Assembly: GCA_964494805.1 (NCBI GenBank)
Contig: CAZBST010000015.1
Span: forward strand, 1-55,219
DNA from: CAIYOL01 sp964494805
GTDB lineage: Bacteria > Planctomycetota > Phycisphaerae > Sedimentisphaerales > Anaerobacaceae
DNA: 55,219 nucleotides
Direction of reading: 5' to 3'
Position numbers and translations under genes: made by a program. This document shows, piece by piece, positions 34,236 to 43,406 of the stretch. Every line of letters begins with the position of its first letter. The stretch's first letter is position 1. Below the pieces are notes generated by a model that ran no database searches, was not told the origin of the DNA, and was given only the letters and a program-made list of their open reading frames with translations.

Positions 34236-36293
34236 ATGGCGGACAAACTTATCTCTCCAAGAAAGATTTCGGCGTTAGTTTTATTCGTGGTAATGTGTAA
34301 CTTTTCGACCTTTGGTAAAAACACGTCTAACAAGGGGTTAGTTGAGCGAAAGGCAGCGCTTCAGGATTTGTTAAAGACCGTTCGAGGAAAAGACATTAAA
34401 AAACCTCCGCGCATTTCCAAAACAAAAGATGGATACTTACGTTTTATCGCAGCGCCTCGCTTAAAGCATTTTTCGGTTGATAGTGGCGTTCTTCCCAGGT
34501 TTGTCAAACCTGAAGACGTAGCCGATGTGTTTCTACAGCAGCACCTTAATCTGTTTATTAATGAAAGCTTTTTTGTTGGATTTAAAAAGAGCCGAGTTAA
34601 TACAAGCGGTCCCCGAACATATGTTAGGTATCAGCAAACCTATGCTGGCCTCGACGTTTTTGGGGCTGGCATGATGATACAGGTCAACGCTATGGATGGT
34701 ATAAAAGCGGTCTTAAGTGATACTATGAGAGATACCGAGGCCCTTGATACAGGCGATATTTTAATACAGCCAATTATCAGCGCTAAGCAGGCCGCTCAAA
34801 CAGCTATTGACTGGATGACTTCCAAATATGGTGAATTTGTCTTTGAAGCATCCGACCCGGCGCTTATGATTTATTGTCCTTCAGTTGTAGGCTCAAAGGG
34901 ACTTTCCCAGCTGGTCTGGCAAATTGAGGTAGGTAACATCGGTGAACCACTTGCAAAAGAACTTATCCTTATTAACGCTCATAACGGAGATATAGCATTA
35001 CACTTTTCATTAATCAATGAGCTTATGCACCGAGTAATCCGGGATTTTAACTCATCACCTCCAGTGTTAGCACTTGAAGATCTTCCCGGAGGTGGAGACG
35101 ACCCCTGTTACCCAACAGGAATTGGCGATGTTGATCATGCCTACGAATACTTAAAAAATTCTTATAATTTCTATTACAACTATCACAATCGCGATAGCTA
35201 TGACAATAATGGTTCGGATCTGATTGCTCATGTACGATTTTCAAGTGTATCAACCGCTTGTTGGGTGGTGAGTAGAATGTCATTAGGTAATGGATATGCG
35301 GTAGAGGATGTGATAGGCCACGAACTCACCCACGGAGTTACCCAGAATGAGTCAAATTTACTTTACTATGGCGAGTCAGGTGCTATTAATGAATCACTTT
35401 CTGATATGTGGGGCGAATGGATTGACCAGGAATATAGCGATAACGATGGTAATGATGCTCCTGCGGTGAAATGGCTGATAGGAGAGGATACCCCGGATGG
35501 GGCAAGGCGGAGTATGAAAAATCCACCTTCGTATTCGTATGATTCCAATGATTATGGCAGCGATTTTAATGGAGTACCCCACCCGGACCGATACGACAGC
35601 CCGTATTATTATCGTGAGACAAGCCCATATTTTCCTGATTTTAATGATCAAGATAACGGCGGTGTTCATTTTAACAGCGGCGTGGCTAATAAACTCTGCT
35701 ATCTGCTGACGGATGGCGAAACGTTTAATGGTTATACAATCTACGGCATGGATATTAATGTTACTGCCGACTTATTTTATGAATGTCAAACTCATCTCTT
35801 AACAAGTGCGTCCGATTATTACGACCTTGGTAATCTTCTAATATTAGCGGCTTTGAATCTTTCAGACGAACTTGGTCTGGCAGAGCAGGATATCGACAAT
35901 GTTGAAAATGCCTGTAAGGCAGTTGAAATTGCCGGCAGTACATCCAGGTTTTCGATAAAGGATAGCTCTGGGGAATTAGTTGCCTATTTCAATGGTTCCG
36001 GGGATCTTGTGTTGCTTAAAGGAGCTTTGACGCAATCGACAAGCCCGCAAGCAACGGAAAGTGATGAGTTTAGATTTCAGGATTCAAACGGCAATGATGT
36101 CATGATAATCGATGCAAACAGCGGTGATATGTACCTTGCCGGTACGCTACATGAAAACGTCATCGATGAACTTGTCCCGCCGCAAGGTAATAATTTTATT
36201 CTCAGAAACAATGATGAAAATGTAATAGCGTATATCGATGACGAAGGAAATCTTTATTTGAAGGGTCGGGTCTATGATGATTTGAATCTCTGA
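34236..36293 (+). CDS. Exported M4 (thermolysin-like) metalloprotease with C-terminal beta-repeat module
   Basis: 685 residues from ATG 34236 (MADKLISPRKISALVLFVVM), which begins a signal peptide; the 24-codon longer frame lacks one. The propeptide (FTP/PepSY-like) includes VRYQQTYAGLDVFGAGMMIQ. The catalytic domain has GHELTHGVTQ with zinc ligands H362 and H366 and catalytic E363, the third ligand E386 (GAINESLSD), and the catalytic His in GGVHFNSGVAN (H478). All key residues are present. The last 115 residues are three repeats of about 30 residues ending in G-D/N-M/L-Y-L-x-G-x-L/V. The last repeat is almost identical to that of the next gene. An extracellular protease tethered or sorted by this tail is inferred. 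Confidence 0.92.
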   Translation: MADKLISPRKISALVLFVVMCNFSTFGKNTSNKGLVERKAALQDLLKTVRGKDIKKPPRISKTKDGYLRFIAAPRLKHFSVDSGVLPRFVKPEDVADVFLQQHLNLFINESFFVGFKKSRVNTSGPRTYVRYQQTYAGLDVFGAGMMIQVNAMDGIKAVLSDTMRDTEALDTGDILIQPIISAKQAAQTAIDWMTSKYGEFVFEASDPALMIYCPSVVGSKGLSQLVWQIEVGNIGEPLAKELILINAHNGDIALHFSLINELMHRVIRDFNSSPPVLALEDLPGGGDDPCYPTGIGDVDHAYEYLKNSYNFYYNYHNRDSYDNNGSDLIAHVRFSSVSTACWVVSRMSLGNGYAVEDVIGHELTHGVTQNESNLLYYGESGAINESLSDMWGEWIDQEYSDNDGNDAPAVKWLIGEDTPDGARRSMKNPPSYSYDSNDYGSDFNGVPHPDRYDSPYYYRETSPYFPDFNDQDNGGVHFNSGVANKLCYLLTDGETFNGYTIYGMDINVTADLFYECQTHLLTSASDYYDLGNLLILAALNLSDELGLAEQDIDNVENACKAVEIAGSTSRFSIKDSSGELVAYFNGSGDLVLLKGALTQSTSPQATESDEFRFQDSNGNDVMIIDANSGDMYLAGTLHENVIDELVPPQGNNFILRNNDENVIAYIDDEGNLYLKGRVYDDLNL
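36156..36266 (+). repeat. Shared protease-tail segment, copy 1
   Basis: 111 bases within the M4 protease gene that match 38765-38875 in the S8 gene with one difference (C for T in a GAY codon). The segment encodes the linker NVIDELVPPQGNN and most of the third repeat. Outside it the two genes are only loosely similar. Confidence 0.9.
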
Positions 36294-36499
36294 CTATTTT
36301 AACAAATATGCATAATATTTTTCTTGACATATATACAAAATTTACCTTTGTTACTATCGAGGAACGAAATCTATGTAAGTATACAGTGGTGTATAGCTCA
36401 CTGAATATAGAACGGGATATCCCAAAATCAAAGCGTGAAGCGGCTTCTAAAACCAAAGAGTAGGAAAAATACAGATATTAAAGTATAGGAGGTGCTCTA

Positions 36500-38902
36500 A
36501 TGGCTCGTACAATGACTGCATGTATTCTTTTGTCCGTCGTTATCTTTATCGCCGTAGCTCCGAACAGCCCGTCAAAGACAAAGCAAATCCTTCTAAAATC
36601 CCGAAAATTCAGCCTTGAAAAAGGGATAACTGCCGCTGCAAAGAACAAACTCGACAAAACCTTTGGCAGAGCACACGTGATAATACAACTTGAGCAGTCG
36701 CCCACCAAAAAGTCCAAAAAAGACCTCGAGAAAAGAGGCATCAAGCTGCTCGCATACATCCCCAACAATGCATATTTTGCTTCATTACCTGCCTCAAAAG
36801 CCCGGCAGCTTGCCAAACTGCCCGGTGTCCACGCAATAACCGAAATCCTCCCCGAAGACAAAATCGCCCTCGCGATAAGGGCTGATGGCATAAACGAGTA
36901 CTCCCGAACTGGTCCCGGCCGCGCCAAACTCGTGATATTCTTCTTTAAGGATGTCGACCTTTCCGACGCTGCTGATATTATCTCAACAAATGGCGGCTTG
37001 GTTGAAGGTTTTTCCCAAGTCATGAACGCCGTTGTCGCGGACCTGCCTGAGGATGCTGTATCCACCCTCGCCCAAAACGACTCCGTCCAGTGGATTGACC
37101 AGCATTATAAACCGGAATTGTTGAATGATGAAGTAAGATATTCTATAGGGGTGGAAACTGTTCAGTACCCTCCCTATGACCTCAATGGCACAAATGTTAA
37201 TATTGGCATGTGGGAAGGACAGTGTCCGTATACAGACCACAATGCCCTTAGTGACAAAGGTATTATTGAGGATGGTTGCACCGGCTTAGCTTCTCATACT
37301 ACCCACGTGGCCGGTATTCTCATAGGCAGTGAACCTGGTGAAAATTATATATACAGGGGCATGGCACCTGCAGCAAATCTTTTTGTATTCGGGTCGTGGG
37401 TTACTCCGGCTCAGTTTGAGGAACAATATGATGCTGCAATTCAAAACTACGATATAGAACTTTCCACAAATTCTTGGGGCCACGGTTACGGTAGGGCGTA
37501 TGGTTGCAACTGCACCGATCCAAATTTGTGGGGTCTATACCTCTGGCAAGCTGTTGCCCAAGATGAGGCAGTGCGTGGCGAATTTGGCAAGAAGATTTCA
37601 TTAATTTTTGGAGCTGGCAATGAAGGTGGCCTATATCCAAGCCCTACTTACCCTAACTGTAACGAGTGGAAGACGCTTAGAGCTACTGCTGTAGCCAAAA
37701 ACATTATCTCCGTGGGCGCAATTCATACAGAGCCTGGGTATCCACTTGCAGAGTTCAGCAGCCGGGGTCCTACCACCGACGGGAGGATAAAACCTGACCT
37801 TGTTGCTCCGGGGTGTGACGGGTCCCTAAAAGGGGGTTTGACTATGGGTACTTGGGGCGATGACCCAAACGAGTATATATGGTCAACCAACTGTTCAACT
37901 TGCAATGACTTAAGAGTTGGATTTGGCTATGACTACTATGGCCTTTGCGGAACTTCTATGTCCGCTCCCGTCGTCAGCGGCTCCATTGCCCTTATGCTTC
38001 AAAAATGGCGGGATACTTATCCCGACCAGAATGACCCCTTGCCTTCTACAGTCAAAGCCGTCCTCATCCAGACCGCACAGGACCTCGGGTATAGCGGTCC
38101 GGACTACTGTCACGGCTGGGGATTAATCAACGTTAAAGATGCAATCGACCTTGTCGACGGATATTTCCTGCTTCTGGAGGAAAGAGAAAACAGCGTTGAA
38201 GAAACTGGCGACCACGATGACTACACAATCGACGTCAATTCAAAACACGATATTCTAAAACTCACTCTCGTCTGGGATGACTACCCGGGCACTTTAAATG
38301 CCGACCCGGCTCTCGTCAATAATCTCAATCTTGACGTAAATGACCCATGCGGATTGAGACACTATACCTGGACGATTGACATTAATGACCCCAACTACCC
38401 GGATGTGGCCGCTATCAAAGATGAAGATAACAGGAACAACGTCGAACAGGTTCTCGTCTATACTCCCCAGCCGGGCACTTGGTCTGTCCGGGTATATGCC
38501 GCTGCCATAAACCAAGAGGAAGAGGGTCCGCAAAGTTACTCTCTTGTCGCACAGGCTGTTTCATTTCCCCTAACCTTCAAGGACCCAAACCAGAACCTGG
38601 TCGCTTTCTTCGATGATGCGGGCAATCTTTATCTCGACGGCTCGCTATATTTTACTGTCCCCGAGATTCAACTAAGCGCATTCAGGGTAAGGACTGATGC
38701 TAATGATGTCGCTGCAATATCTCTTTCAACCGGCGATATGTACATTGCCGGTACACTGTACGAGAACGTCATCGATGAACTTGTCCCGCCGCAAGGTAAT
38801 AATTTTATTCTCAGAAACAATGATGAAAATGTAATAGCGTATATCGATGATGAAGGAAATCTTTATTTGAAGGGTAAGGTCTATGAGAATATGGACCTTT
38901 GA
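36500..38902 (+). CDS. Exported S8 (subtilisin-like) serine protease with the same C-terminal module
   Basis: 800 residues; AGGAGG lies seven bases before the ATG. A signal peptide is followed by a long inhibitor-like prodomain (to about 220). The protease domain shows His in SHTTHVAGIL (H266), oxyanion Asn in FGAGNEGG (N374) and Ser in CGTSMSAPVVSG (S486). At the place of the catalytic Asp the sequence is VNIGMWEGQ, so Glu (E239) replaces Asp. A P-type beta domain (about 575-685) follows, then three tail repeats (about 689-800) shared with the M4 protease. Whether Glu supports catalysis is unclear. Confidence 0.92.
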   Translation: MARTMTACILLSVVIFIAVAPNSPSKTKQILLKSRKFSLEKGITAAAKNKLDKTFGRAHVIIQLEQSPTKKSKKDLEKRGIKLLAYIPNNAYFASLPASKARQLAKLPGVHAITEILPEDKIALAIRADGINEYSRTGPGRAKLVIFFFKDVDLSDAADIISTNGGLVEGFSQVMNAVVADLPEDAVSTLAQNDSVQWIDQHYKPELLNDEVRYSIGVETVQYPPYDLNGTNVNIGMWEGQCPYTDHNALSDKGIIEDGCTGLASHTTHVAGILIGSEPGENYIYRGMAPAANLFVFGSWVTPAQFEEQYDAAIQNYDIELSTNSWGHGYGRAYGCNCTDPNLWGLYLWQAVAQDEAVRGEFGKKISLIFGAGNEGGLYPSPTYPNCNEWKTLRATAVAKNIISVGAIHTEPGYPLAEFSSRGPTTDGRIKPDLVAPGCDGSLKGGLTMGTWGDDPNEYIWSTNCSTCNDLRVGFGYDYYGLCGTSMSAPVVSGSIALMLQKWRDTYPDQNDPLPSTVKAVLIQTAQDLGYSGPDYCHGWGLINVKDAIDLVDGYFLLLEERENSVEETGDHDDYTIDVNSKHDILKLTLVWDDYPGTLNADPALVNNLNLDVNDPCGLRHYTWTIDINDPNYPDVAAIKDEDNRNNVEQVLVYTPQPGTWSVRVYAAAINQEEEGPQSYSLVAQAVSFPLTFKDPNQNLVAFFDDAGNLYLDGSLYFTVPEIQLSAFRVRTDANDVAAISLSTGDMYIAGTLYENVIDELVPPQGNNFILRNNDENVIAYIDDEGNLYLKGKVYENMDL
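38765..38875 (+). repeat. Shared protease-tail segment, copy 2
   Basis: Partner of 36156-36266, 110 of 111 bases identical. Its AT-rich codons differ from the GC-richer body of the S8 gene, which suggests it was copied in by gene conversion or recombination. Confidence 0.9.
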
Positions 38903-38971
38903 ATAAATAAATGAACAACGGTAGAATTTCGAAACATTATCAAAAAATTAAGTTTAAAAAGGAGAAATATT

Positions 38972-39712
38972 ATGAACAATCTGAAAAAAATCACCATCAC
39001 TTTTGTATTGGCTCTTATCTGCGCAACCATCCTCTTTGCCGGTGACGTCATTGTCCAGGATGGTAAGGTAGATGCGGAAAAGGTAATATTCAGCACTCTT
39101 GAGTCAGTTGATTCAAACGACTGTTCCGGGGCAAATGCCCTTTCCCTCGGATATCATACAACGGCTAGTGGGGATTACAGCATGGCAGTCGGCGATAATA
39201 CGCAAGCGGTTGGTAGTGGCAGCTTTGCAGTTGGACGAAACTCTCAAGCAGCTGGTGGTCTCAGTATAGCTGCAGGATATAATGCTAAAACCACAACTGC
39301 AGGGATTTACAGTATTGCTATGGGGACTGGAGCAGAAGCGGCAAGCCTTTACACCGTTGCAATCGGAAAGAGTGCGAAAGCAAATGGCCAATATGGCCTC
39401 GCATTAGGACTTAATGCCGAAGCAAATGGTATACGCTCGGTAGCTTTGGGACATGGTGCCGACGCAAATGCTTTATATGCAATAGCACTCGGGAACTGCC
39501 AGAATAATGTTCCTCACTCTTTTGCTGTTGGAGGTAGCGGTGATGTGGATTTTCGCGTCGAACATGGAAAAGCCGATATTAACGGCGTCCTTAAGCTTGA
39601 ACCTCAGGCGACTCCACCGACCGGCACTTTAGGTTGCCTGTATGTTAAAACTGACGGAACACTGTATTTCCATGACGGTAATGACTGGAAGCCGGTTCAA
39701 TTGGGACAGTGA
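38972..39712 (+). CDS. Secreted YadA-head-like repeat protein
   Basis: 246 residues with AAGGAG about 7 bases before the ATG. The signal peptide ends ATILFAG. Residues about 50-190 are about ten 14-residue repeats of the form A-x-G-x-x-S/T-x-A-x-G (GSGSFAVGRNSQAAGGLSIA, SIAMGTGAEA, GLALGLNAEANG), the left-handed beta-roll of YadA heads. The C-terminus (LGCLYVKTDGTLYFHDGNDW) has a D-G-T-L-Y motif related to the tail repeats of the two proteases upstream. No trimeric autotransporter anchor is present, so attachment must be different. Adhesion or assembly of a surface structure is inferred only. Confidence 0.82.
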   Translation: MNNLKKITITFVLALICATILFAGDVIVQDGKVDAEKVIFSTLESVDSNDCSGANALSLGYHTTASGDYSMAVGDNTQAVGSGSFAVGRNSQAAGGLSIAAGYNAKTTTAGIYSIAMGTGAEAASLYTVAIGKSAKANGQYGLALGLNAEANGIRSVALGHGADANALYAIALGNCQNNVPHSFAVGGSGDVDFRVEHGKADINGVLKLEPQATPPTGTLGCLYVKTDGTLYFHDGNDWKPVQLGQ

Positions 39713-40280
39713 TTACTTTAGTTCTGTTGTGGTAAAAAGTGGCAGCCGGTTTAATATTCGCTGCCACTTATGATCTTTCTCCATAGACAAAGATGCCGTA
39801 GGACTTGAGTAAGAAACATTAACACCACGGTTTCTAATTCGTAAGCCTCCGGCATATCCGCTGTATGTTTCCTCATCACGGCCTCCGGAAACAATAGCAT
39901 TTAGGGGCCATCGGCAGCATTAAAAGTTTAATCTTTATCTAAGTAATCTCTTTTCGCTGCGGCAAATTATTTTTCGTTTGACTTTACACCAAAATTTGAT
40001 AAAATATCCTCCGTTCATCAATAGATGAACGCCTTTCGCCCAGCAGGGCAAGGTTTCCCCAGTAGGTCCAAGCCAAATAATCATTGGTAAATCGTAAATA
40101 GGAAATTTCAAAATGTCTCCATAGGGCTTTCGAAGACTTTTATATTTTTTTGTGATTAATTAATTCCGTGTCATCAGTGTAATCAGCGATAAGAAACGGA
40201 AGCGAAGATTGTTTGCGCTAAACGAAAAAATCAATCAAAACAAACAAAATTATGCAAAACGAACCCAAACAAACCCAATT
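39713..40280. other. Convergent gap between the YadA-like gene and fusA
   Basis: 568 bases with no gene. It holds a bidirectional terminator (39737-39769), the diverged copy of the GCCTCCGGC element (39829-39857), a promoter-like TTGACT-16-TAAAAT on the plus strand (39978-40005) and a GTTCATC/GATGAAC hairpin (40013-40030). Confidence 0.6.
39737..39769. terminator. Bidirectional terminator between convergent units
   Basis: A perfect 10-bp stem AAGTGGCAGC/GCTGCCACTT with a 13-base loop. On the minus strand it is followed by TTTTTACC, so it can end the fusA transcript; on the plus strand it follows the YadA-like stop by 24 bases with a weaker T tract. Confidence 0.7.
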
Positions 40281-42365
40281 TTACAAAATAATTTCTTTGG
40301 CAATCTGCTCCGGCATCCTTTCATAGCTTAACGGCTCCATAGTAAAGGTTCCCCGGCCGGCCGTGGCACTTCTAATTTCGCTGGAATATCCAAACATCTC
40401 AGCCAAGGGCACTTTGGCATCGATTACCCGCATACTTCCATGCAACCGACAATCCGTAATTAGGCCCCTTTTCCCGAGCAAATTACCCTGTACCGCCCCA
40501 AAATTGGCCTCCGGCACTATTACCTGCAGCCGCATTATCGGCTCAAGCAAAACCGGTTCCGCCTCTTTGCACGCCTTTTCTACCGCAATTCTGGCAGCCT
40601 GTTCAAAAGCCAAATCCGAAGAATCCACCGAGTGGAACGAGCCGTCAACAAGCGTAACCCTAACCCCCACAACAGGGAAACCTGCCAGCACGCCGCTGCC
40701 CATAGCGTCTCTTACCCCCCTTTCCACTGCGGGAATGTACTCTCTCGGCACCGCATTGGAAACCACCCTGCTCCCAAATTCAATATCGTGGCTCCAATGC
40801 CCGTCCTCAGTCAACAGCGGCTCAACCTCCAAAACCACATGTCCATATTGGCCTCGACCGCCTGTTTGGCGCACAAATTTACCTTCTGCCTGAGATAACT
40901 TGGTAATAGCCTCCTTATATGCGACTTTCGGCTTGCCAACCCTGATATGAACCCCCTTTTCCCTTACCAGTTTGTGCTGGAGTATTTCCAAATGCAGCTC
41001 GCCCATCCCGCGGATGATTGTCTGGCCCGTTTCGCCATCTATTTTACACTCAAAAGTTGGGTCCTCACGCCTCAAATCCGCTAAGGCCTCCGCCAGTTTT
41101 GCCGTCTCTGTGCCGGTTTTAGGTTCTATCGACATACTAATAACCGTCTCCGGGAACGTAATGCTCGGCAGACAAACTGGATTTTTGGGGTCGCAAAGCG
41201 TATCGCCTGTAAGCGTTTCTTTTAACCCCACAACTGCGACAATATCACCGGCAGCAGCCGAGTCCAAAATTTTTCGCTCGTCGGCGTGCATTTCGAACAT
41301 CCTGGTAATATTTTCTCGTTTGTCACGGTTTACGTTTAAGACTCGGGTGCCGGGCTTCAACTTTCCCTGATAAATCCTCAAAAAGTACAAATCACCGTGC
41401 GTATCAGTAGTAATCTTGAATGCAAGAGCAACCAGACTGCCATTTCGGTCACATTTAATTGATATTTCTTTACCCCTGTCTTTACCTTTGCCCCCCACTT
41501 TGTGCACGACTATATCAGGCCTATCCAATGGAGAGGGCAAATACGCCACTACACCATCAAGCAGCTTTTGCACGCCAATATATTTCAGGGCCGAACCGAC
41601 AAATACCGGATGAAGTCTGTTGGCTAAGGTCCCTTTTCTAATCGCTTTATTTATCATCTCGGTATCGACCGGTTTATCATGAACGTAAGCATCCATCAGA
41701 GCTTCATCGTGCTCAGCCGCATGCTCAATCATCTGCTTTCTGTACCGCTCGGCAGTTTGACGCAATTCAGGTGGAATTTCAACTTCTTCAAAGGTCGCCC
41801 CCAACTCTTTGGTCTCATAGAAAACCGCCCGCATCTTTATAAGGTCTATTATTCCTCTAAAAGAATCTTCTGCACCGATAGGCAACTGCAAACAAAGAGG
41901 ATCGGCCAAGAGTTTGTCGCGAATACTTTTGACGGTCATCTCGAAATCGGCGCCGACTTTGTCCATCTTATTCACGAAGCAAAGACAAGGCAGAGCGTAT
42001 TTTTGTCCCTGTCTCCAGACAGTCTCACTCTGGGCCTGCACACCTTCACTGCCGTCAAATACGGCTACAGCGCTATCGAGAACACGCAAAGATCGTTCGA
42101 CCTCGGCAGTAAAGTCAATGTGCCCGGGCGTATCGATAAGATTAATCTCAAAACCCTTCCAGGGACATTTCGTTGCGGCGCTGGTTATAGTAATGCCTCT
42201 TTTTTGTTCCTCCTCCAAATAATCCATAACCGCTGTACCGTCGTGAACTTCCCCCATCTTGTAGGTTTTGCCCGTATAATAGAGTATGCGCTCGGTCACC
42301 GTCGTCTTGCCGGCATCGATATGAGCCATAATTCCGATATTGCGTAATTGTTCCAGTTCATTCAT
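40281..42365 (-). CDS. fusA: Elongation factor G
   Basis: 694 residues. GTPase motifs are GIMAHIDAGKTT (G1), RGITITSAAT (G2), DTPGHIDF (G3) and NKMD (G4). Domain IV and the C-terminal part (LEPIMRLQVIVPEANFGAVQ, GNLLGKRGLI, MFGYSSEIRSATAGRGTFTM) are complete. It drives translocation. No clear ribosome site is seen before the ATG. It is the last gene of the str part; tuf does not follow. Confidence 0.97.
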   Translation of the reverse strand: MNELEQLRNIGIMAHIDAGKTTVTERILYYTGKTYKMGEVHDGTAVMDYLEEEQKRGITITSAATKCPWKGFEINLIDTPGHIDFTAEVERSLRVLDSAVAVFDGSEGVQAQSETVWRQGQKYALPCLCFVNKMDKVGADFEMTVKSIRDKLLADPLCLQLPIGAEDSFRGIIDLIKMRAVFYETKELGATFEEVEIPPELRQTAERYRKQMIEHAAEHDEALMDAYVHDKPVDTEMINKAIRKGTLANRLHPVFVGSALKYIGVQKLLDGVVAYLPSPLDRPDIVVHKVGGKGKDRGKEISIKCDRNGSLVALAFKITTDTHGDLYFLRIYQGKLKPGTRVLNVNRDKRENITRMFEMHADERKILDSAAAGDIVAVVGLKETLTGDTLCDPKNPVCLPSITFPETVISMSIEPKTGTETAKLAEALADLRREDPTFECKIDGETGQTIIRGMGELHLEILQHKLVREKGVHIRVGKPKVAYKEAITKLSQAEGKFVRQTGGRGQYGHVVLEVEPLLTEDGHWSHDIEFGSRVVSNAVPREYIPAVERGVRDAMGSGVLAGFPVVGVRVTLVDGSFHSVDSSDLAFEQAARIAVEKACKEAEPVLLEPIMRLQVIVPEANFGAVQGNLLGKRGLITDCRLHGSMRVIDAKVPLAEMFGYSSEIRSATAGRGTFTMEPLSYERMPEQIAKEIIL

Positions 42366-42471
42366 TGTCGTAAATTCGATTTATGAGCTGTAATCTCACA
42401 ACTGAAAACAAGTAAAAAAATAGCGGACAAAAAATTGCGCCCTGTCCGCTATCCGTTATACCCTATTAACA

Positions 42472-42978
42472 CTACCAGGCGAAGTGAGCAAACGCCTTGT
42501 TGGCCTCAGCCATTTTGTGCACATTATCTCGGGTGGTCATTGCACCGCCGCGCTTATCATAAGCTTCCATCAATTCAGAGGCCAGCCGCTCACAGAAAGC
42601 GGAGCCTTTTTTGCTCCTAGCCGATTGTATTATCCATCGAAACGCAAGCGACTGCTGGCGACTCGGTCTTACCTGCATCGGAATCTGATAACTGGCGCCG
42701 CCGATACGTTTGCTGCGAACTTCAAGTAATGGTTTTACATTATTAACAGCGGTCTCGAACACCTCTATCTCGCTTCTCTGGCCCGCTGACCCCTCGCCCG
42801 AGCCACCAGCGACCAGCGGTGAGCGACGAATTATATCCATAGCGTCATAAAAAACTTTCTGTGCGACGCTTTTCTTGCCGTCCCACATCAAAGTGTTAAT
42901 AAACTTCGACACTAATTTGCTCTTGTATACGGGGTCCGGCTTTAACTGCTGACCCGAAGCTGTGAGTTTTTCCGCCAT
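42472..42978 (-). CDS. rpsG: Ribosomal protein S7
   Basis: 168 residues. LVSKFINTLMWDGKKSVAQ, VRSKRIGGASYQIPMQVRP and the C-terminal AEANKAFAHFAW fit S7. There is an insertion of about 12 Gly/Ser-rich residues (VAGGSGEGSAGQ) before EVFETAVNNVKP that most S7 lack. It nucleates the head of the small subunit and contacts the E site. Confidence 0.96.
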   Translation of the reverse strand: MAEKLTASGQQLKPDPVYKSKLVSKFINTLMWDGKKSVAQKVFYDAMDIIRRSPLVAGGSGEGSAGQRSEIEVFETAVNNVKPLLEVRSKRIGGASYQIPMQVRPSRQQSLAFRWIIQSARSKKGSAFCERLASELMEAYDKRGGAMTTRDNVHKMAEANKAFAHFAW

Positions 42979-42999
42979 AATTTTTCTCTTTTGTCGCCT

Positions 43000-43371
43000 T
43001 TATTTTGGCTCTTTTGCCCCATATTTACTTCTGCCCTGTTTACGCCCGGCAACGCCGGCACAGTCAAGGACGCCACGAACGATATGATATCGAACACCCG
43101 GCAAATCCCTGACTCGGCCTCCGCGAATTGTAACTGTGCTGTGCTCCTGCAGGTTGTGGTCGATACCCGGTATGTAAGCAGTAACTTCCTTGCCATTGGT
43201 CAGCCGGACGCGAGCGATTTTTCGCAAAGCTGAGTTCGGCTTTTTGGGCGTTTGAGTTCTTACAATCAGACACACACCTCTTTTTTGAGGGCTTCCGCTG
43301 ATTTCAGATACTCTTTTTCGACCTTTCGATTTTGCTCTTGGCCGCCTGACCAATTGGTTTATAGTAGGCAT
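43000..43371 (-). CDS. rpsL: Ribosomal protein S12
   Basis: 123 residues. PTINQLVRRPRAKSKGRKRV and the decoding loop TPKKPNSALRKIARVRLTNG are conserved. The second conserved loop reads GRVRDLPGVRYHIVRGVLD. The residues where streptomycin-resistance changes are known (Lys in TPKKPN, Lys/Arg in the second loop) are of wild type or near it. It lies 36 bases after rpoC. Confidence 0.97.
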   Translation of the reverse strand: MPTINQLVRRPRAKSKGRKRVSEISGSPQKRGVCLIVRTQTPKKPNSALRKIARVRLTNGKEVTAYIPGIDHNLQEHSTVTIRGGRVRDLPGVRYHIVRGVLDCAGVAGRKQGRSKYGAKEPK

Positions 43372-43406
43372 AATTCACTTCCGTTTTAATTTTTGGTCCT
43401 CAACCA

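Noticed and set aside
40363..42347. Long plus-strand frames opposite fusA, rpoC and rpoB
   Set aside because: They are antisense shadows of strongly conserved genes, with no ribosome sites and no recognisable domains.
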